From: Polytrichum commune
Lineage: Eukaryota; Streptophyta; Polytrichopsida; Polytrichales; Polytrichaceae
Assembly (NCBI GenBank): GCA_950295325.1
Contig: OX485803.1
Location: forward strand, 27,528,001 to 27,592,000
Length of the DNA stretch: 64,000 bases
Direction: 5' to 3'
A program made the translations under genes and the position numbers. Shown in pieces: positions 21,410 to 30,546 of the stretch. Under the pieces are notes generated by a model that saw only the letters and a list, made by a program, of their open reading frames with translations, was not told the DNA's origin and did no database searches. The number at the start of each line of letters is the position of its first letter. Positions within the stretch are counted from its first letter, which is position 1.

Positions 21410-22220
21410 GGCTCGGAGCATAGCGTAGCGGCTCCCCGACGCTTTTCCCCAAGGAGCGGAGAGGGCAGGCGGCGGCGCCCCCGGTTTTACCCGCCCCGCC
21501 CCCGCTGCCGAAGAAACGATTCCTGGTGTTAGACCTGAACGGGGTCCTCGTCCAATGCGTTCATTGCCCTAGGACCCCCACGGTGCCCTTTTGCAAGCCC
21601 GAGGACGCTAATTACGACGGGCCGCCCACGTTCATAAAGAGCAAACTAGTTCACCTCCGCCCGTGGCTTCGGACCTTCCTCCAGATCGCCCAACAACGAT
21701 GGTGGGTGGTCGTGTGGAGCTCCATGAAGGCCGAGAACACCAATGCCGTCGTGGAGTTCATCTTCAAGGGCATCGAGCCCCCCTGCATGGTCCTAGCACA
21801 AGAAGCCTGTAGAATATTGTACACACCTGACGGCAAAGTCGTCAAAAAACCAAACAACCCCGCTTCCCCCCAATATCTCAAGGTCTTGAAGCCCATTTTT
21901 GGGACCAACGTCCGTCCTTGATAGGCGTCCCCTACGACGTCCGCCCCACCCGCGAGAACACGCTCATGGTGGACGACAGCGCCGCAAAGAACATGTTGAA
22001 CCCGACGGCCAACCTCATAGTTTGCCCTACATGGACGGTCGAGAAGGTCCGGGACCGATTTTTGTTAGACCTTAGTAAATACCTCCAGGCGCTCTGGGGT
22101 AGCGGGCTACCTGTAAACAATTTTGTTAGGAACAATCCGATAGGCGAGAGATACTTGGATCCACGAGACCATTTGTACAGAGAGTTGTTCTCACACGCGA
22201 AATTCAACAAGCTCATTTGA
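21410..22220 (+). pseudogene. FCP1/NIF-type HAD phosphatase domain exon, copy 1 (frameshifted)
   Basis: Encodes the HAD-superfamily FCP1 homology fold: motif I LVLDLNGVLVQ, motif II VVVWSSM, and motif IV MVDDSAAKNML. The usual motif I is DxDx(T/V); here the second Asp is Asn (DLNG), as in some plant FCP1-domain proteins. Compared with copy 2 this copy has lost one base near the start (in the GGCAGC/GCGGCG run around 21465). It has also lost one T in the run near 21897, which shifts the frame after LKPIF. The domain continues in another frame to a TGA at 22218-22220. The stretch has no good ATG and an acceptor precedes it, so it is probably a 3' exon of the ParB-like gene. Confidence 0.75.
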
Positions 22221-22223
22221 GGC

Positions 22224-22255
22224 ACTATGTGTGTTTGTATGTGTGTGTGTGTGCC
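22224..22255. repeat. TG microsatellite
   Basis: A short (TG)n run follows the HAD stop codon. The copy in Giant element 2 has expanded CATA and CA repeats at 29160-29210, as expected for a fast-changing microsatellite inherited by both. Confidence 0.7.
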
Positions 22256-22357
22256 CGCCCACTTTGTGTAATATATGCTTCATATGTATCTTGATTTTCA
22301 CGCGCTCTATCAAACCCTCCTCCCTTGGGTTTTGTTTTGTTTTAATTTTGGCTCCAG

Positions 22358-23172
22358 CGTTTGGATCCCTCGATTGACATCGTGAGCGAGTCAAACTTGG
22401 AGAGCTTCTTCTACGAGACTGTTTACGACGCAGCGTCAACCATTGACTACTCCAAGGAGCCTATTGACGCCGGCGTCGTCGATAGCCCCCCACCCAAGCA
22501 AATCTTCCGGCGATCTGCGTCCCCGTCGCCGCTCAAGGGCATAAATCGCAAATGCGTCCGGACGTCCCCCTCTCGAGCCGGCGGCCATATTACACCTCAA
22601 CGGCGGCTGCGGATGGACGCTCGGCCAACGAAGAGTGGAACCCTTCCTATTCCTTTGCGGGACGCCTTGCCCCTCCTCGCCAACTCCGACGGGAACGCCC
22701 CCGGTGACAAGGTGAACCCCCCCCCCCAACATGGTTAACCGCGCATTACAATCATCCCGCACTTAAAAAATGAACGTGTGACACGTTTGGGTCTTCCTCC
22801 CTTAACTAACACGTGTGTTCTTGCATTCACGCGTTGCAGGTTGCTCCCGCCCGTAAACCTATGCGGGATGATCCGTCCGTCGAGTTGGAGCGTTTCTACT
22901 CCATGACCAGAAATGCAAGACAGTCCACTTCATCGTATTCGAATTCTTCGTCGTATAATTCGGGCGGCCGACGGAATCCAAAATGTGTTATTGTTGGCTG
23001 TCACCCCAAGAATGGCTATAGTCGCGGGGCGGAGATTTTCAGGAATGTTGAAGCAATGCGAGCAAAAGAAGCCGCAGCAAAAGAAAAAGAGGCAAAAGAA
23101 AAAGAGGCAAAAGAAAAAAAAGCAAAAGAAAAAGAGGCAAAAGAAAAAGAGGCACTCTCCGAGGCTAGATAG
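22358..23172 (+). CDS. Two-exon Ser-rich protein with Lys/Glu/Ala tail, copy 1; function unknown
   Basis: Exon 22358-22711 (354 bp) follows an acceptor (GCTCCAG) and ends at a GTGAAC donor. Exon 22840-23172 follows GCGTTGCAG and ends with a stop. Both lengths are identical in copy 2 (28238-29051). The protein has an acidic start (SIDIVSES), a Ser/Pro/Arg-rich middle (RRSASPSPLKG), a Ser/Tyr-rich part, and a C-terminal helix of KEKEA-type repeats. I do not recognise the family. There is no ATG at the start of the first exon, so an upstream exon must supply it; this may be an alternative 3' end of the ParB-HAD transcript or a separate gene. Intact reading frames in both copies speak for a real gene. 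Confidence 0.6.
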
Positions 23173-23677
23173 GCCATAGTAGGCGTAGGGTTTTGGGCCA
23201 TAGGCAAGAACATTTTGGGTCGCACTATCCAATGGATGTTTAGGTGTTAGCATGCTATGCATTTTACATGCCATACTTTGTATGTTCTATTTGCAATAAT
23301 ATAAGTGTCATATGATTTCCCCTTCCATATGGTCTAAGGTTTGGATTGCCCTACCTAAACCATCACAAATATGAGTTTGGAATATTTTGTATGCCATATT
23401 ATATTGGTTAACATATTAACCCTTCAATAAGATCTATGGTTTGGATTGCCCTACCTAAACCATATTCGTACAAGCTCTAATATTTTGTGTGCAATAATAT
23501 GAATGTTTTAAGGTTTCCCCTTCAATTTGGTCTAAGGTTTGGGTTGCCCACCCTAAACCATCACAAATATGAGTTATATATGGGGTTTTTTGGTCTAAAC
23601 ACCCGCTTCAAAGTGTTCACATCTTACAACTTTCTCCAATATGTGTTCCATTTATCCTTGTTCTTATTTTTATGAAT
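23173..23677. repeat. Subterminal repeats of Giant element 1, cargo-side end
   Basis: Non-coding. Between about 23320 and 23560 three diverged units of roughly 100 bp each contain GGTTTGGATTGCCC and CCTAAACC or a close variant. One reads GTTTGGGTTGCCC then ACCCTAAAC, which looks like a decayed relative of the main palindrome. Giant element 2 has an expanded version at 27588-28080. Confidence 0.65.
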
Positions 23678-23721
23678 GTCTCAAAATGCCCAAAAAGTCT
23701 CAATTTAACGAATATAGTGTT
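23678..23721 (-). repeat. Right terminal inverted repeat (cargo-side end) of Giant element 1
   Basis: Reads inward on the minus strand as AACACTATATTCG, GTTAAATTGAGAC, then TTTTTGGGCATTTTGAGAC. The same cargo-side end, in inverse, starts Giant element 2 at 27429. The two ends of one element share about 28 bp and then differ. Confidence 0.9.
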
Positions 23722-23725
23722 GAAG
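23722..23725. repeat. Target-site duplication GAAG (right) of Giant element 1
   Basis: Matches 9289-9292. See the left copy for the reading-frame argument. Confidence 0.9.
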
Positions 23726-26201
23726 GCGGAGTTCTTCTTTTCCTGGGCCAGTACCAGAGCGATCACCCTTCAAGTAGGCGTAGTAGTTAGTACATTGCAT
23801 GAACGCCCTCACGAAATCATCCACGGTCGCAACATACAGATCAGAGCCACGGTTTCCAGACTGCTGAAGCCATTTGTTATGGACTGTCTCAGAGAGGTTG
23901 CAAGATGGCATCTCTGCCAACTCAGAATCTGTGAAATTCTGAGATAAGTAAATAAAATGTAGTGAGTATGCTTTGCACAAAAACAGGCCAAAAGCCTAAA
24001 CTGACACCAAAAAAAAAACCAAAAAAACCAAAAAAAAAATCAAAAAAAAAATTGACACCAAAAAGCGAAATAGAAAGTGGGTGGGTACTCACTAGTTGCA
24101 TGAAACCACCCCATTGACGGTAACGAAAGTGCCAGAATGCAAGCCATGTATCAAGGTCCTTGATTCCTTCCTCGGATGCAGCTCCAGAGGAAAGCCACCA
24201 TGCCCGGATGGCAAGATAACGGGACTCGGACTGCTCGGGAGTCTTGGCATCCTTGTACTGCTTGCATAACAACATGTGTTGTTGTTGGAGGTCGGGCTTG
24301 ATGTGGGTGGTGGTGTGGCGTTCCATAGACACCGTCCAATGCAATAGACATGTCCTCTCGCGAGACTCCATAGGAACCTTGGGATCACCACTGCCATAGA
24401 TAATCCTAACTGCATTCCAATTGGCTTGTGCATTGTCCGCCATGAACCCTTTGAAGTTAACTTTAGCAATGCCATGTCTGTGCATAACTTCATTGAGCCC
24501 ATGCCAAAGAAGGCTCTGCGCCGTGACATCCTCAGACTGCATATCACATACTGCAATAGTCATAACCCGGCAGTAGGCCGAGTCATAGACATGGCAAGCC
24601 ATGGTTGTCCACCCCTTGACACGCTTGACATGGTCAAACATGACCCAAGCATCCTGCAGATCACCGTGTGGTTGCATTCTCCTGACAAGGTCCACTCCAG
24701 AGCTAGGGCCCACCTCGGACATCTTGAACACATAGACTTTCTCCAACAGCTTTCCTTGGCCTGGGAATTTGTTTTCTTGCACATAGGGCCAACTGCTATG
24801 ACCTCTGAGTCCGGTGATGTTGTCAATGATCCCCCCTCGCCCAATGCGCTTGAAGGAAGTGACTGTGTTTCGAATACTCGGGGTGCTGAGGTGTTGGTAC
24901 CTGTCCATGACAAACTTCATGGACTCCAGGTCCATAACTTTATTGGGATCAGATCCCGTGCGTAGAAGATACTTGGCCAGGAACTCTTTACTTGCAGCCA
25001 ATGCAATGGCAGAGTTGGTGGCGGTGGGAGTCCTCTCAACCTCTCTACCAATGAGATCATGAATTTCGACCTTAGACTCTCTACAGACACCTTGCGAAAC
25101 GGGGTGATGGTGATGACCCATATGGATGCATGCACGGGTCATGTCACCTTTGCCAAGAACATAGTACATCTTAGCTTGGCAAGTATCAAGACAATAGGGT
25201 GGTGTCTTACAAACCTTACAAACGAGAGATGACCCAGCTGGGGGATCAGCTCCTGCGGAGAAGGGTGAGGCGGTACAACCTTCCCATTCGGTCTCGTTGA
25301 CGGTAGTGGCCCGATTGGGGCGGTTGAGGTAATCACAACCCTCGTTATTACAACGTAGATGGCCAACACAACATGAAAACCGGAAGGTCAAGCCTAGATC
25401 ATTGGTAATGTTAGACGTCTTTGTCCTACACCAAGCATGACCGTCGAAACGCTTGTCCATTCCGAACATGAGTCTAGCATGGGAATGGGGAGCATCAGCT
25501 CCCAGAGGAGGGAACTCAAAGATGACGTCGCCGTCAAAAACAGAAGGGAGGAACTCAACCTTCTCATGCCTAACAAATTCATAATCAATACTCTTGAGGA
25601 TGTTCTTGGACCCTGGTCGGGTTGCAAGCAACTTCAAGTGGTGGACAACACTGGGACGATCTATAGACACACCTGGGTGAACTGGGGGTCTGGAAGTAGA
25701 TGGTTGACTTACAGTAGGCGAGTGTGGAATCCTGGGAGGATTGATGAAGGGTTAATCCTGCGATGGAGGTGGGGTAAGTGAGGCAAAGTCAGAGGCAGGT
25801 GGCACATTATCATCAGAGTCATCGCTGAGCAAGGTAACCTCTTGGATGCCGGGCTCCTTCTTGACCGTCGCCAGAAGAGGAGCCTGCGTGGTGGACGTGA
25901 GGGACACGCCTGGTGTTAGCAACACAGTAGTGGTGGCCATCTCCGACTCAGTGACGCCTATGGCCTTGTACTTTCCAGGGAGCAAGAACCAAACTCTACC
26001 ATCGTCAATGCGAAAGGACATTTGAAGGACAGTGTGACTCAAGTCACCGTTGTCATTAAAGACCTCTTCCTCGACATGAATTGAGTCTGGGTGGAATCTA
26101 AACCTCAAACTAAGGAATGACTCTGCGACTTTGGCTAGACCATCATCTCCTAGAGGGATCATAAGGGGGATGGAATGGTGCAGTGCTCGGATGGTGGCCA
26201 T
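23722..26201 (-). pseudogene. 5' part of the SWIM-type MULE-like transposase gene, split by Giant element 1
   Basis: Minus-strand gene. A likely start is the ATG at 26201 (MATIRALHH), with an ATATA box about 70 bp upstream. The first segment (to about 25755) ends in SLTPPPSQD and a stop, and I could not fix its splice to the second. Segment 25670-24093 has a Cys/His-rich zinc-binding region (CVGHLRCNNEGCDYL, CKVCKTPPYC, GHHHHP) and a MULE-type catalytic core (RVKGWTTMACHVYDSAYC and NFKGFMADNAQANWNAVR). An intron of 154 bp (24092-23939; GTGAGT to TCTCAG) leads to exon 23938-23722 (TVHNKWLQQSGN, ATVDDFVRA), which ends at the insertion. The remainder lies at 9292-8097. MULE transposases cut and paste their own DNA; this copy is broken. 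Confidence 0.78.
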
Positions 26202-26303
26202 TGTAGAAGGAATGTAAATGCGAGTTGGCCAAACGGGCAATGGACTTAAGCTGAGCAGAAAGTGGGCTGTGTATATAGTGATGTGATGAGCAGGCCATGG
26301 CAA

Positions 26304-26606
26304 GAGGGAATATGTGAAAGACGGCGGAGACTTGGATTAGTAGTGGAATAATAAGCCGACTCATGATAGCAACATGATTAAGAACTGAAAATGCACTGCA
26401 GCAATTATTTAAGTTAGTCATGATCATATGCCAATCCAATGTACATATATTAAGAAAAAACATGAGGCTGAATGCCGAGTGCCGTAATTATAAATACACC
26501 AGAGACCACGTGAACCATTTAGTGGCTGTAAGGGACATTATAATATATATAGGCAAATATATAGGGCATGTAGGATTACAGTGTACTACAATAAAGCTAT
26601 ATCAAA
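26304..26606. other. 5' flank of the split transposase gene
   Basis: Non-coding A+T-rich DNA with no gene that I can support. Confidence 0.4.
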
Positions 26607-26925
26607 CTAATCCCACCCCAAGCCTAGCCTTAACCCTCCCTGACCTCACTAATTGAACCTGAAAAGAGCGTATCGGGGCCGAGACTAGGAATTCCAGAAA
26701 TCAAAATCAAAATCTATCCCTTACTAATCCCACCCAAGCCTAGCCTAAACCCTCTCTGGCCTCACTGATTGAACCTGAAAAGAGCGTATCAGGGCCGAGA
26801 TTAGGAATTCCAGACATCAAAATCAAAATCTATCCCTTACTAATCCCACCCAAGCCTAGCCTAAACCCTCTCTGGCCTCACTGATTGAACCTGAAAAGAG
26901 CGTATCGGGGCGAGACCAGGTTTGT
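26607..26925. repeat. Minisatellite, about 120-bp unit, 2.6 copies
   Basis: A unit containing 'taatcccacccaagcctagc', 'cctgaaaagagcgtatc' and 'ggaattccaga' is repeated head to tail with a few differences. No coding potential. Confidence 0.85.
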
Positions 26926-26955
26926 CTATTGTGTCGTGACGGAGGGTAATCCCGA

Positions 26956-26999
26956 CATAATGTCGTGCCGTCACGACACGTATCCGTCACGACATTATG
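26956..26999. repeat. Inverted repeat CATAATGTCGTG / CACGACATTATG
   Basis: Twelve-base perfect arms separated by 20 bases that are themselves rich in GTCACGACA. The region 26930-27030 repeats the CGTGACGG/CCGTCACG theme several times and could be the terminus of an unrelated small transposon. Confidence 0.6.
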
Positions 27000-27148
27000 C
27001 CGGATGCTGTCTTTATCCTGACGGACTTGAATTTTACCGATTTTTTTGTGTAATTACATTAACCCATTTCTGACACGTAGGATTTACAATGTCCACGTGT
27101 GATGACATGTCAGCAAAGTAAAGGTAAAGTGGGGAAAAATTTACTAGA

Positions 27149-27421
27149 GCCCGTCCGCCCCCCCGTCCGCCCCCCCGTCCGCTCCCTTGTCCGCTCCCCC
27201 CCCCTCCGTCCGCTCCCCCCCGTCCGTCCGCTCCCCCTTCCGCTCCCCCGTCCGCTCCCCCCCGTCCGCTCCCCCCCGTCCGCTCCCCCCCGTCCGTCCG
27301 CTCCCCCGTCCGCTCCCCCCCTTCCGTCCGCCCCCCCGTCCGGTCCCCCCCCCCTCCGTCCGCTCCCCGTCCGCTCCCCGTCCGGTCCCCCCCCCCCCTT
27401 CCGTCCGCTCCCCCGTCCGAT
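27149..27421. repeat. Pyrimidine-rich (CCGTCCGCTCCCC)n tract
   Basis: About 270 bp almost purely C, T and G on the plus strand, made of CCGTCCGCTCCC-like words of varying length. It produces long false reading frames rich in Pro/Arg/Ser or Gly/Arg. It borders Giant element 2 and might form non-B DNA; strand-slippage is evident from the variable C runs. Confidence 0.85.
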
Positions 27422-27424
27422 TCG

Positions 27425-27428
27425 AATA
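27425..27428. repeat. Target-site duplication AATA (left) of Giant element 2
   Basis: AATA immediately precedes AACACTACATTCG and matches AATA at 60286-60289 just after the right end. Confidence 0.85.
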
Positions 27429-27472
27429 AACACTACATTCGTTAAATTGAGACTTTTTGGGCATTTTGAGAC
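27429..27472 (+). repeat. Left terminal inverted repeat (cargo-side end) of Giant element 2
   Basis: AACACTACATTCG, GTTAAATTGAGAC, then TTTTTGGGCATTTTGAGAC, matching 23678-23721 in inverse with one T/C difference. Confidence 0.9.
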
Positions 27473-27587
27473 ATTCATAGAAATAAGAACAAGGATAAAT
27501 GGAACACATATTGGTGAAAGTTGTAAGATGCAAACACTTTGAAGCGGGTGTTTAGACCAAGAACCCCATTAATAACTCATATTTGTG

Positions 27588-28080
27588 ATGGTTTAGGGTG
27601 GGCAATCGAAACCTTAGACCAAATTGAAGGGGACATCTTAAAACATTCATATTAATGCACACAAAATATGAGAGCTTGTATGAATATGGTTTAGGTAGGG
27701 CAATCCAAACCATAGATCTTATTGAAGGGAAAATCTTAAAACATTCATATTAATGCACACAAAATATGAGAGCTTGTATGGATATGGTTTAGGTAGGGCA
27801 ATCCAAACCATAGATCTTATTGAAGCGAAAATCTTAAAACATTCATATTAATGCACACAAAATATGAGAGCTTGTATGAATATGGTTTAGGTAGGGCAAT
27901 CCAAACCATAGATCTTATTGAAGGGAAAATCTTAAAACATTCATATTAATGCACACAAAATATGAGAGCTTGTATGGATATGGTTTAGGTAGGGCAATCC
28001 AAACCATAGATCTTATTGAAGGGGAAATATTAAAACATTCATATTAATGCACACAATAAGGCACTCCAAACCTTAGACCA
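27588..28080. repeat. 98-bp subterminal tandem repeat of Giant element 2
   Basis: Four to five nearly identical 98-bp units containing 'ggtttaggtagggcaatcc' followed by AAACC, 'atagatcttattgaa' and 'cattcatattaatgcac'. The first motif is a partial palindrome related to the diverged palindromes at 23320-23560 and possibly to the main palindrome. No coding potential. Confidence 0.88.
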
Positions 28081-28237
28081 TATTGAAGGCAAAATCATGT
28101 GACACTTATATTATTGCAAAAAAAAACATACAAAGTATGGCACGTAAAATGCATAGCATGCTAACACCACACATCCATTGGATAGTGCGACCCAAAATGT
28201 TCTTGCCTATGGCCCACAACCCTACGCCTACTATGGA

Positions 28238-29051
28238 CTATCTAGCCTCGGAGACTACCTCTTTTTCTTTTGCTTCATTTTCTTTTGCTTTTTTTTCTTT
28301 TGCCTCTTTTTCTTTTGCCTCTTTTTCTTTTGTTGCAGCTTCTTTTGCTCGCATTGCTTCAACATTCCTGAAAATCTCCGCCCCGCGACTATAGCCATTC
28401 TTGGGGTGACTGCCAACAATAACACATTTTGGATTCCGTCGGCCGCCCGAATTATACGACGAAGAATTCGAATACGATGAAGTGGACTGTCTTGCATTTC
28501 TGGTCATTGAGTAGAAACGCTCCAACTCGACGGACGGATCATCCCGCACAGGTTTACGGGCGGGAGCAACCTGCAACGCGTGAATGCAAGAACACACGTG
28601 TTAGTTTAGGGAGGAAGACCCAAACGTGTCACACGTTCATTTTTTAAGTGCGGGATGATTGTAATGCGCGGTCAACCATGTTGGGGGGGGGGTTCACCTT
28701 GTCACCGGGGGCGTTCCCGTCGGAGTCGGCGAGGAGGGGCAATGCGTCCCGCAAAGGAATAGGAAGGGTTCCACTCTTCGTTGGCCGAGCGTCCATCCGC
28801 AGCCGCCGTTGAGGTGTACTACTGCCGCCGGGTCGAGAGGGGGATGTCCGGACGCATTTGCGATTTATGCCTTTGAGCGGCGACGGGGACGCAGATCGCC
28901 GGAAGATTTGCTTGGGTGGGGGGCTATCGACGACGCCGGCGTCAATAGGCTCCTTGGAGTAGTCAATGGTTGACGCGGCATCGTAAACGGTCTCGTAGAA
29001 GAAGCTCCCCAACTCTGACTCGCTGACGATGTCAATCGAGGGCTCCAAACG
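28238..29051 (-). CDS. Two-exon Ser-rich protein with Lys/Glu/Ala tail, copy 2; function unknown
   Basis: Exons 29051-28698 and 28570-28238 on the minus strand, same sizes and splice signals as copy 1. Sequence is nearly the same: acidic start, Ser/Pro/Arg-rich middle, Ser/Tyr-rich block, and a KEKEA-type charged helix. The reading frame is open through both exons. Like copy 1 it has no ATG at the exon start. One conceivable splice from inside the HAD exon is a phase-0 GTAAAC after GSGLP; this is only a possibility. Confidence 0.6.
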
Positions 29052-29159
29052 CTGGAGCAAAAAAGGAAACGAAACAAAACCCAAGGGAGGAGGGTTTGAT
29101 AGAGCGCGTGAAAATCAAGATACATATGAAGCATATATTACACAAAATGAACGGGCGCG

Positions 29160-29210
29160 CGCGCACACACACACACACATACATACATACATACATATAC
29201 AAACACACGT
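29160..29210. repeat. CA/CATA microsatellite
   Basis: (GC)n, (CA)n and (CATA)n runs follow each other just downstream of the HAD stop on the minus strand. The homologous site in copy 1 is a plain TG run. Confidence 0.8.
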
Positions 29211-29216
29211 AGTGTC

Positions 29217-30029
29217 TCAAATGAGCTTGTTAAATTTCGCGTGAGATAACAACTCTCTGTACAAATGGTCTCGTGGATCCAAGTATCTCTCGCCTATCGG
29301 ATTGTTCCTAACAAAATTGTTTACGGGCAGTCCGCTTCCGCAGAGCGCCTGGAGGTATTTACCAAGGTCTAACAAAAATCGGTCCCGGACCTTCTCGACC
29401 GTCCACGTAGGGCAAACTATGAGGTTGGCCGTCGGGTTCAACATGTTCTTTGCGGCGCTGTCGTCCACCATGAGCGTGTTCTCGCGGGTGGGCCGGACGT
29501 CGTAGGGGACGCCTATCAATGACGGACGCTGGTCCCAAAAAATGGGCTTCAAGACCTTGAGGTATTGGGGGGAAGCGGGGTTGTTTGGTTTTTTGACGAC
29601 TTTGCCGTCCGGTGTGTACAATATTCTACAGGCTTCCTGTGCTAGGACCATGCAGGGGGGCTCGATGCCCTTGAAGATGAACTCCACGACGGCATTGGTG
29701 TTCTCGGCCGTCATGGAGCTCCACACGACCACCCACCATCGTTGTTGGGCCATCTGGAGGAAGGTCCGAAGCCACGGGCGGAGGTGAACTAGCTTGCTCT
29801 TTATGAATGTGGGCGGCCCGTCGTAATTAGCATCCTCGGGCTTGCAAAAGGGCACCGTGGGGGTCCTAGGGCAATGAACGCATTGGACGAGGACCCCGTT
29901 CAGGTCTAACACCAGGAATCGTTTCTTCGGCCGCGGGGGCAGGACGGGTAAAATCGGGGGCGCCGCCGCGCTGCCCTCTCCGCTCCTTGGAGAAGAGCGT
30001 CGGGGAGCCGCTACGTTATGCTCCGAGCC
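29217..30029 (-). CDS. FCP1/NIF-type HAD phosphatase domain exon, copy 2 (intact)
   Basis: An 813-bp exon (270 codons plus stop) open from the acceptor TATCCGCAG without any ATG. It starts GSEHNVAAPRR, runs through a Pro-rich linker (PPILPVLPPRPKKR), then the FCP1 homology fold: LVLDLNGVLV (motif I, second Asp replaced by Asn), VVVWSSM (motif II) and MVDDSAAKNML (motif IV). FCP1/SCP enzymes remove phosphate from Ser residues such as those of the RNA polymerase II tail. The substrate here is unknown and the Asn may reduce activity. The phase fits the donor at 30547 of the ParB-like gene, giving a predicted fusion of about 1,650 residues once the 14-bp duplication is disregarded. It could also be a separate gene with an unseen first exon. 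Confidence 0.72.
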   Translation of the reverse strand, partial: GSEHNVAAPRRSSPRSGEGSAAAPPILPVLPPRPKKRFLVLDLNGVLVQCVHCPRTPTVPFCKPEDANYDGPPTFIKSKLVHLRPWLRTFLQMAQQRWWVVVWSSMTAENTNAVVEFIFKGIEPPCMVLAQEACRILYTPDGKVVKKPNNPASPQYLKVLKPIFWDQRPSLIGVPYDVRPTRENTLMVDDSAAKNMLNPTANLIVCPTWTVEKVRDRFLLDLGKYLQALCGSGLPVNNFVRNNPIGERYLDPRDHLYRELLSHAKFNKLI

Positions 30030-30546
30030 CTGCGGATACGATCGAGAGAAAACGGTGGGCGACTTATGTCATGCTATGTCCAAACGAAGCATTTAAAGAA
30101 ACGAGTGTTCTCGGTGCAAACACAAAACCATTTGATTCATTTTGGAGGGGGTGCAACAAGGGACACAAGAGAGGCAAGAGCATACAACATACATCCAAAC
30201 ACAGGATACAAGTATATAGGAGTAAAAAATGGTGATTATATTGTATACAATGCTCTATGTACATCTTGATTGGGGGGGGAGCCGCGTTGAACGATGCGTT
30301 CAAACTAGCCTACTTCTACATCTAGCAAAAATTGAAGAGACGGGCCGCCGTGATGAAGACTTCGTCGCAAGCCGGGGGGTATGTGGACGAATGAATGGTC
30401 GGGGGGATGTGGCGAAGGGCGCGAGTGCCGGGGGGCGCGACGTGTGCGTGAGTTTAGGGTAGCTAGGGGACACGACCAAGGCAAGAAGACAAAGACCCAG
30501 GGAGTTTGGGTCGACCGACCCAAACTGAGTGGGGTCATTGCATTAC
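30030..30546 (-). other. Presumed intron joining ParB-like gene and HAD exon, copy 2
   Basis: On the minus strand starts GTAATG and ends CGCAG, phase 0 on both sides. It contains one palindrome (30504-30525), next to the donor as in copy 1. If not spliced, the upstream gene ends four codons later at a TGA. Confidence 0.5.

Larger units (their letters stand above)
9293..23721 (-). mobile_element. Giant DNA transposon copy 1 (14,429 bp, Sola-like by 4-bp duplication)
   Basis: The element is bounded by inverted repeats starting AACACTATATTCG and continuing GTTAAATTGAGAC, about 28 bp in all. It is flanked by a 4-bp target duplication GAAG and sits inside the coding sequence of another transposase. 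Its cargo is, from left: transposase gene (minus strand), palindrome array, non-coding DNA with telomere-like repeats, a ParB-like gene (plus), an FCP1-like HAD exon, and a two-exon Ser/Lys-rich gene. Giant element 2 carries the same cargo in the same order. The 4-bp duplication agrees with the Sola superfamily; CACTA elements make 3-bp duplications and do not fit. This copy has a nonsense codon in its transposase, a deletion of about 1.9 kb in the ParB-like gene and frameshifts in the HAD exon. Confidence 0.88.

Noticed and set aside
22930-23274. Phe/Cys-rich minus-strand frame resembling a membrane protein
   Set aside because: Antisense of the KEKEA repeat; TTTTTC on the other strand gives false Phe runs.
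9295-23719. CACTA (EnSpm) transposon, because the ends contain CACTA and TAGTG
   Set aside because: CACTA elements make 3-bp duplications directly next to CACTA. Here the flanks GAA and TTG do not match, whereas including two more bases (AACACTA) gives perfect 4-bp duplications in both copies, and the transposase does not look like TNPD.
27099-27542. Pro/Arg-rich and Gly/Arg-rich frames
   Set aside because: Produced by the (CCGTCCGCTCCC)n tract.
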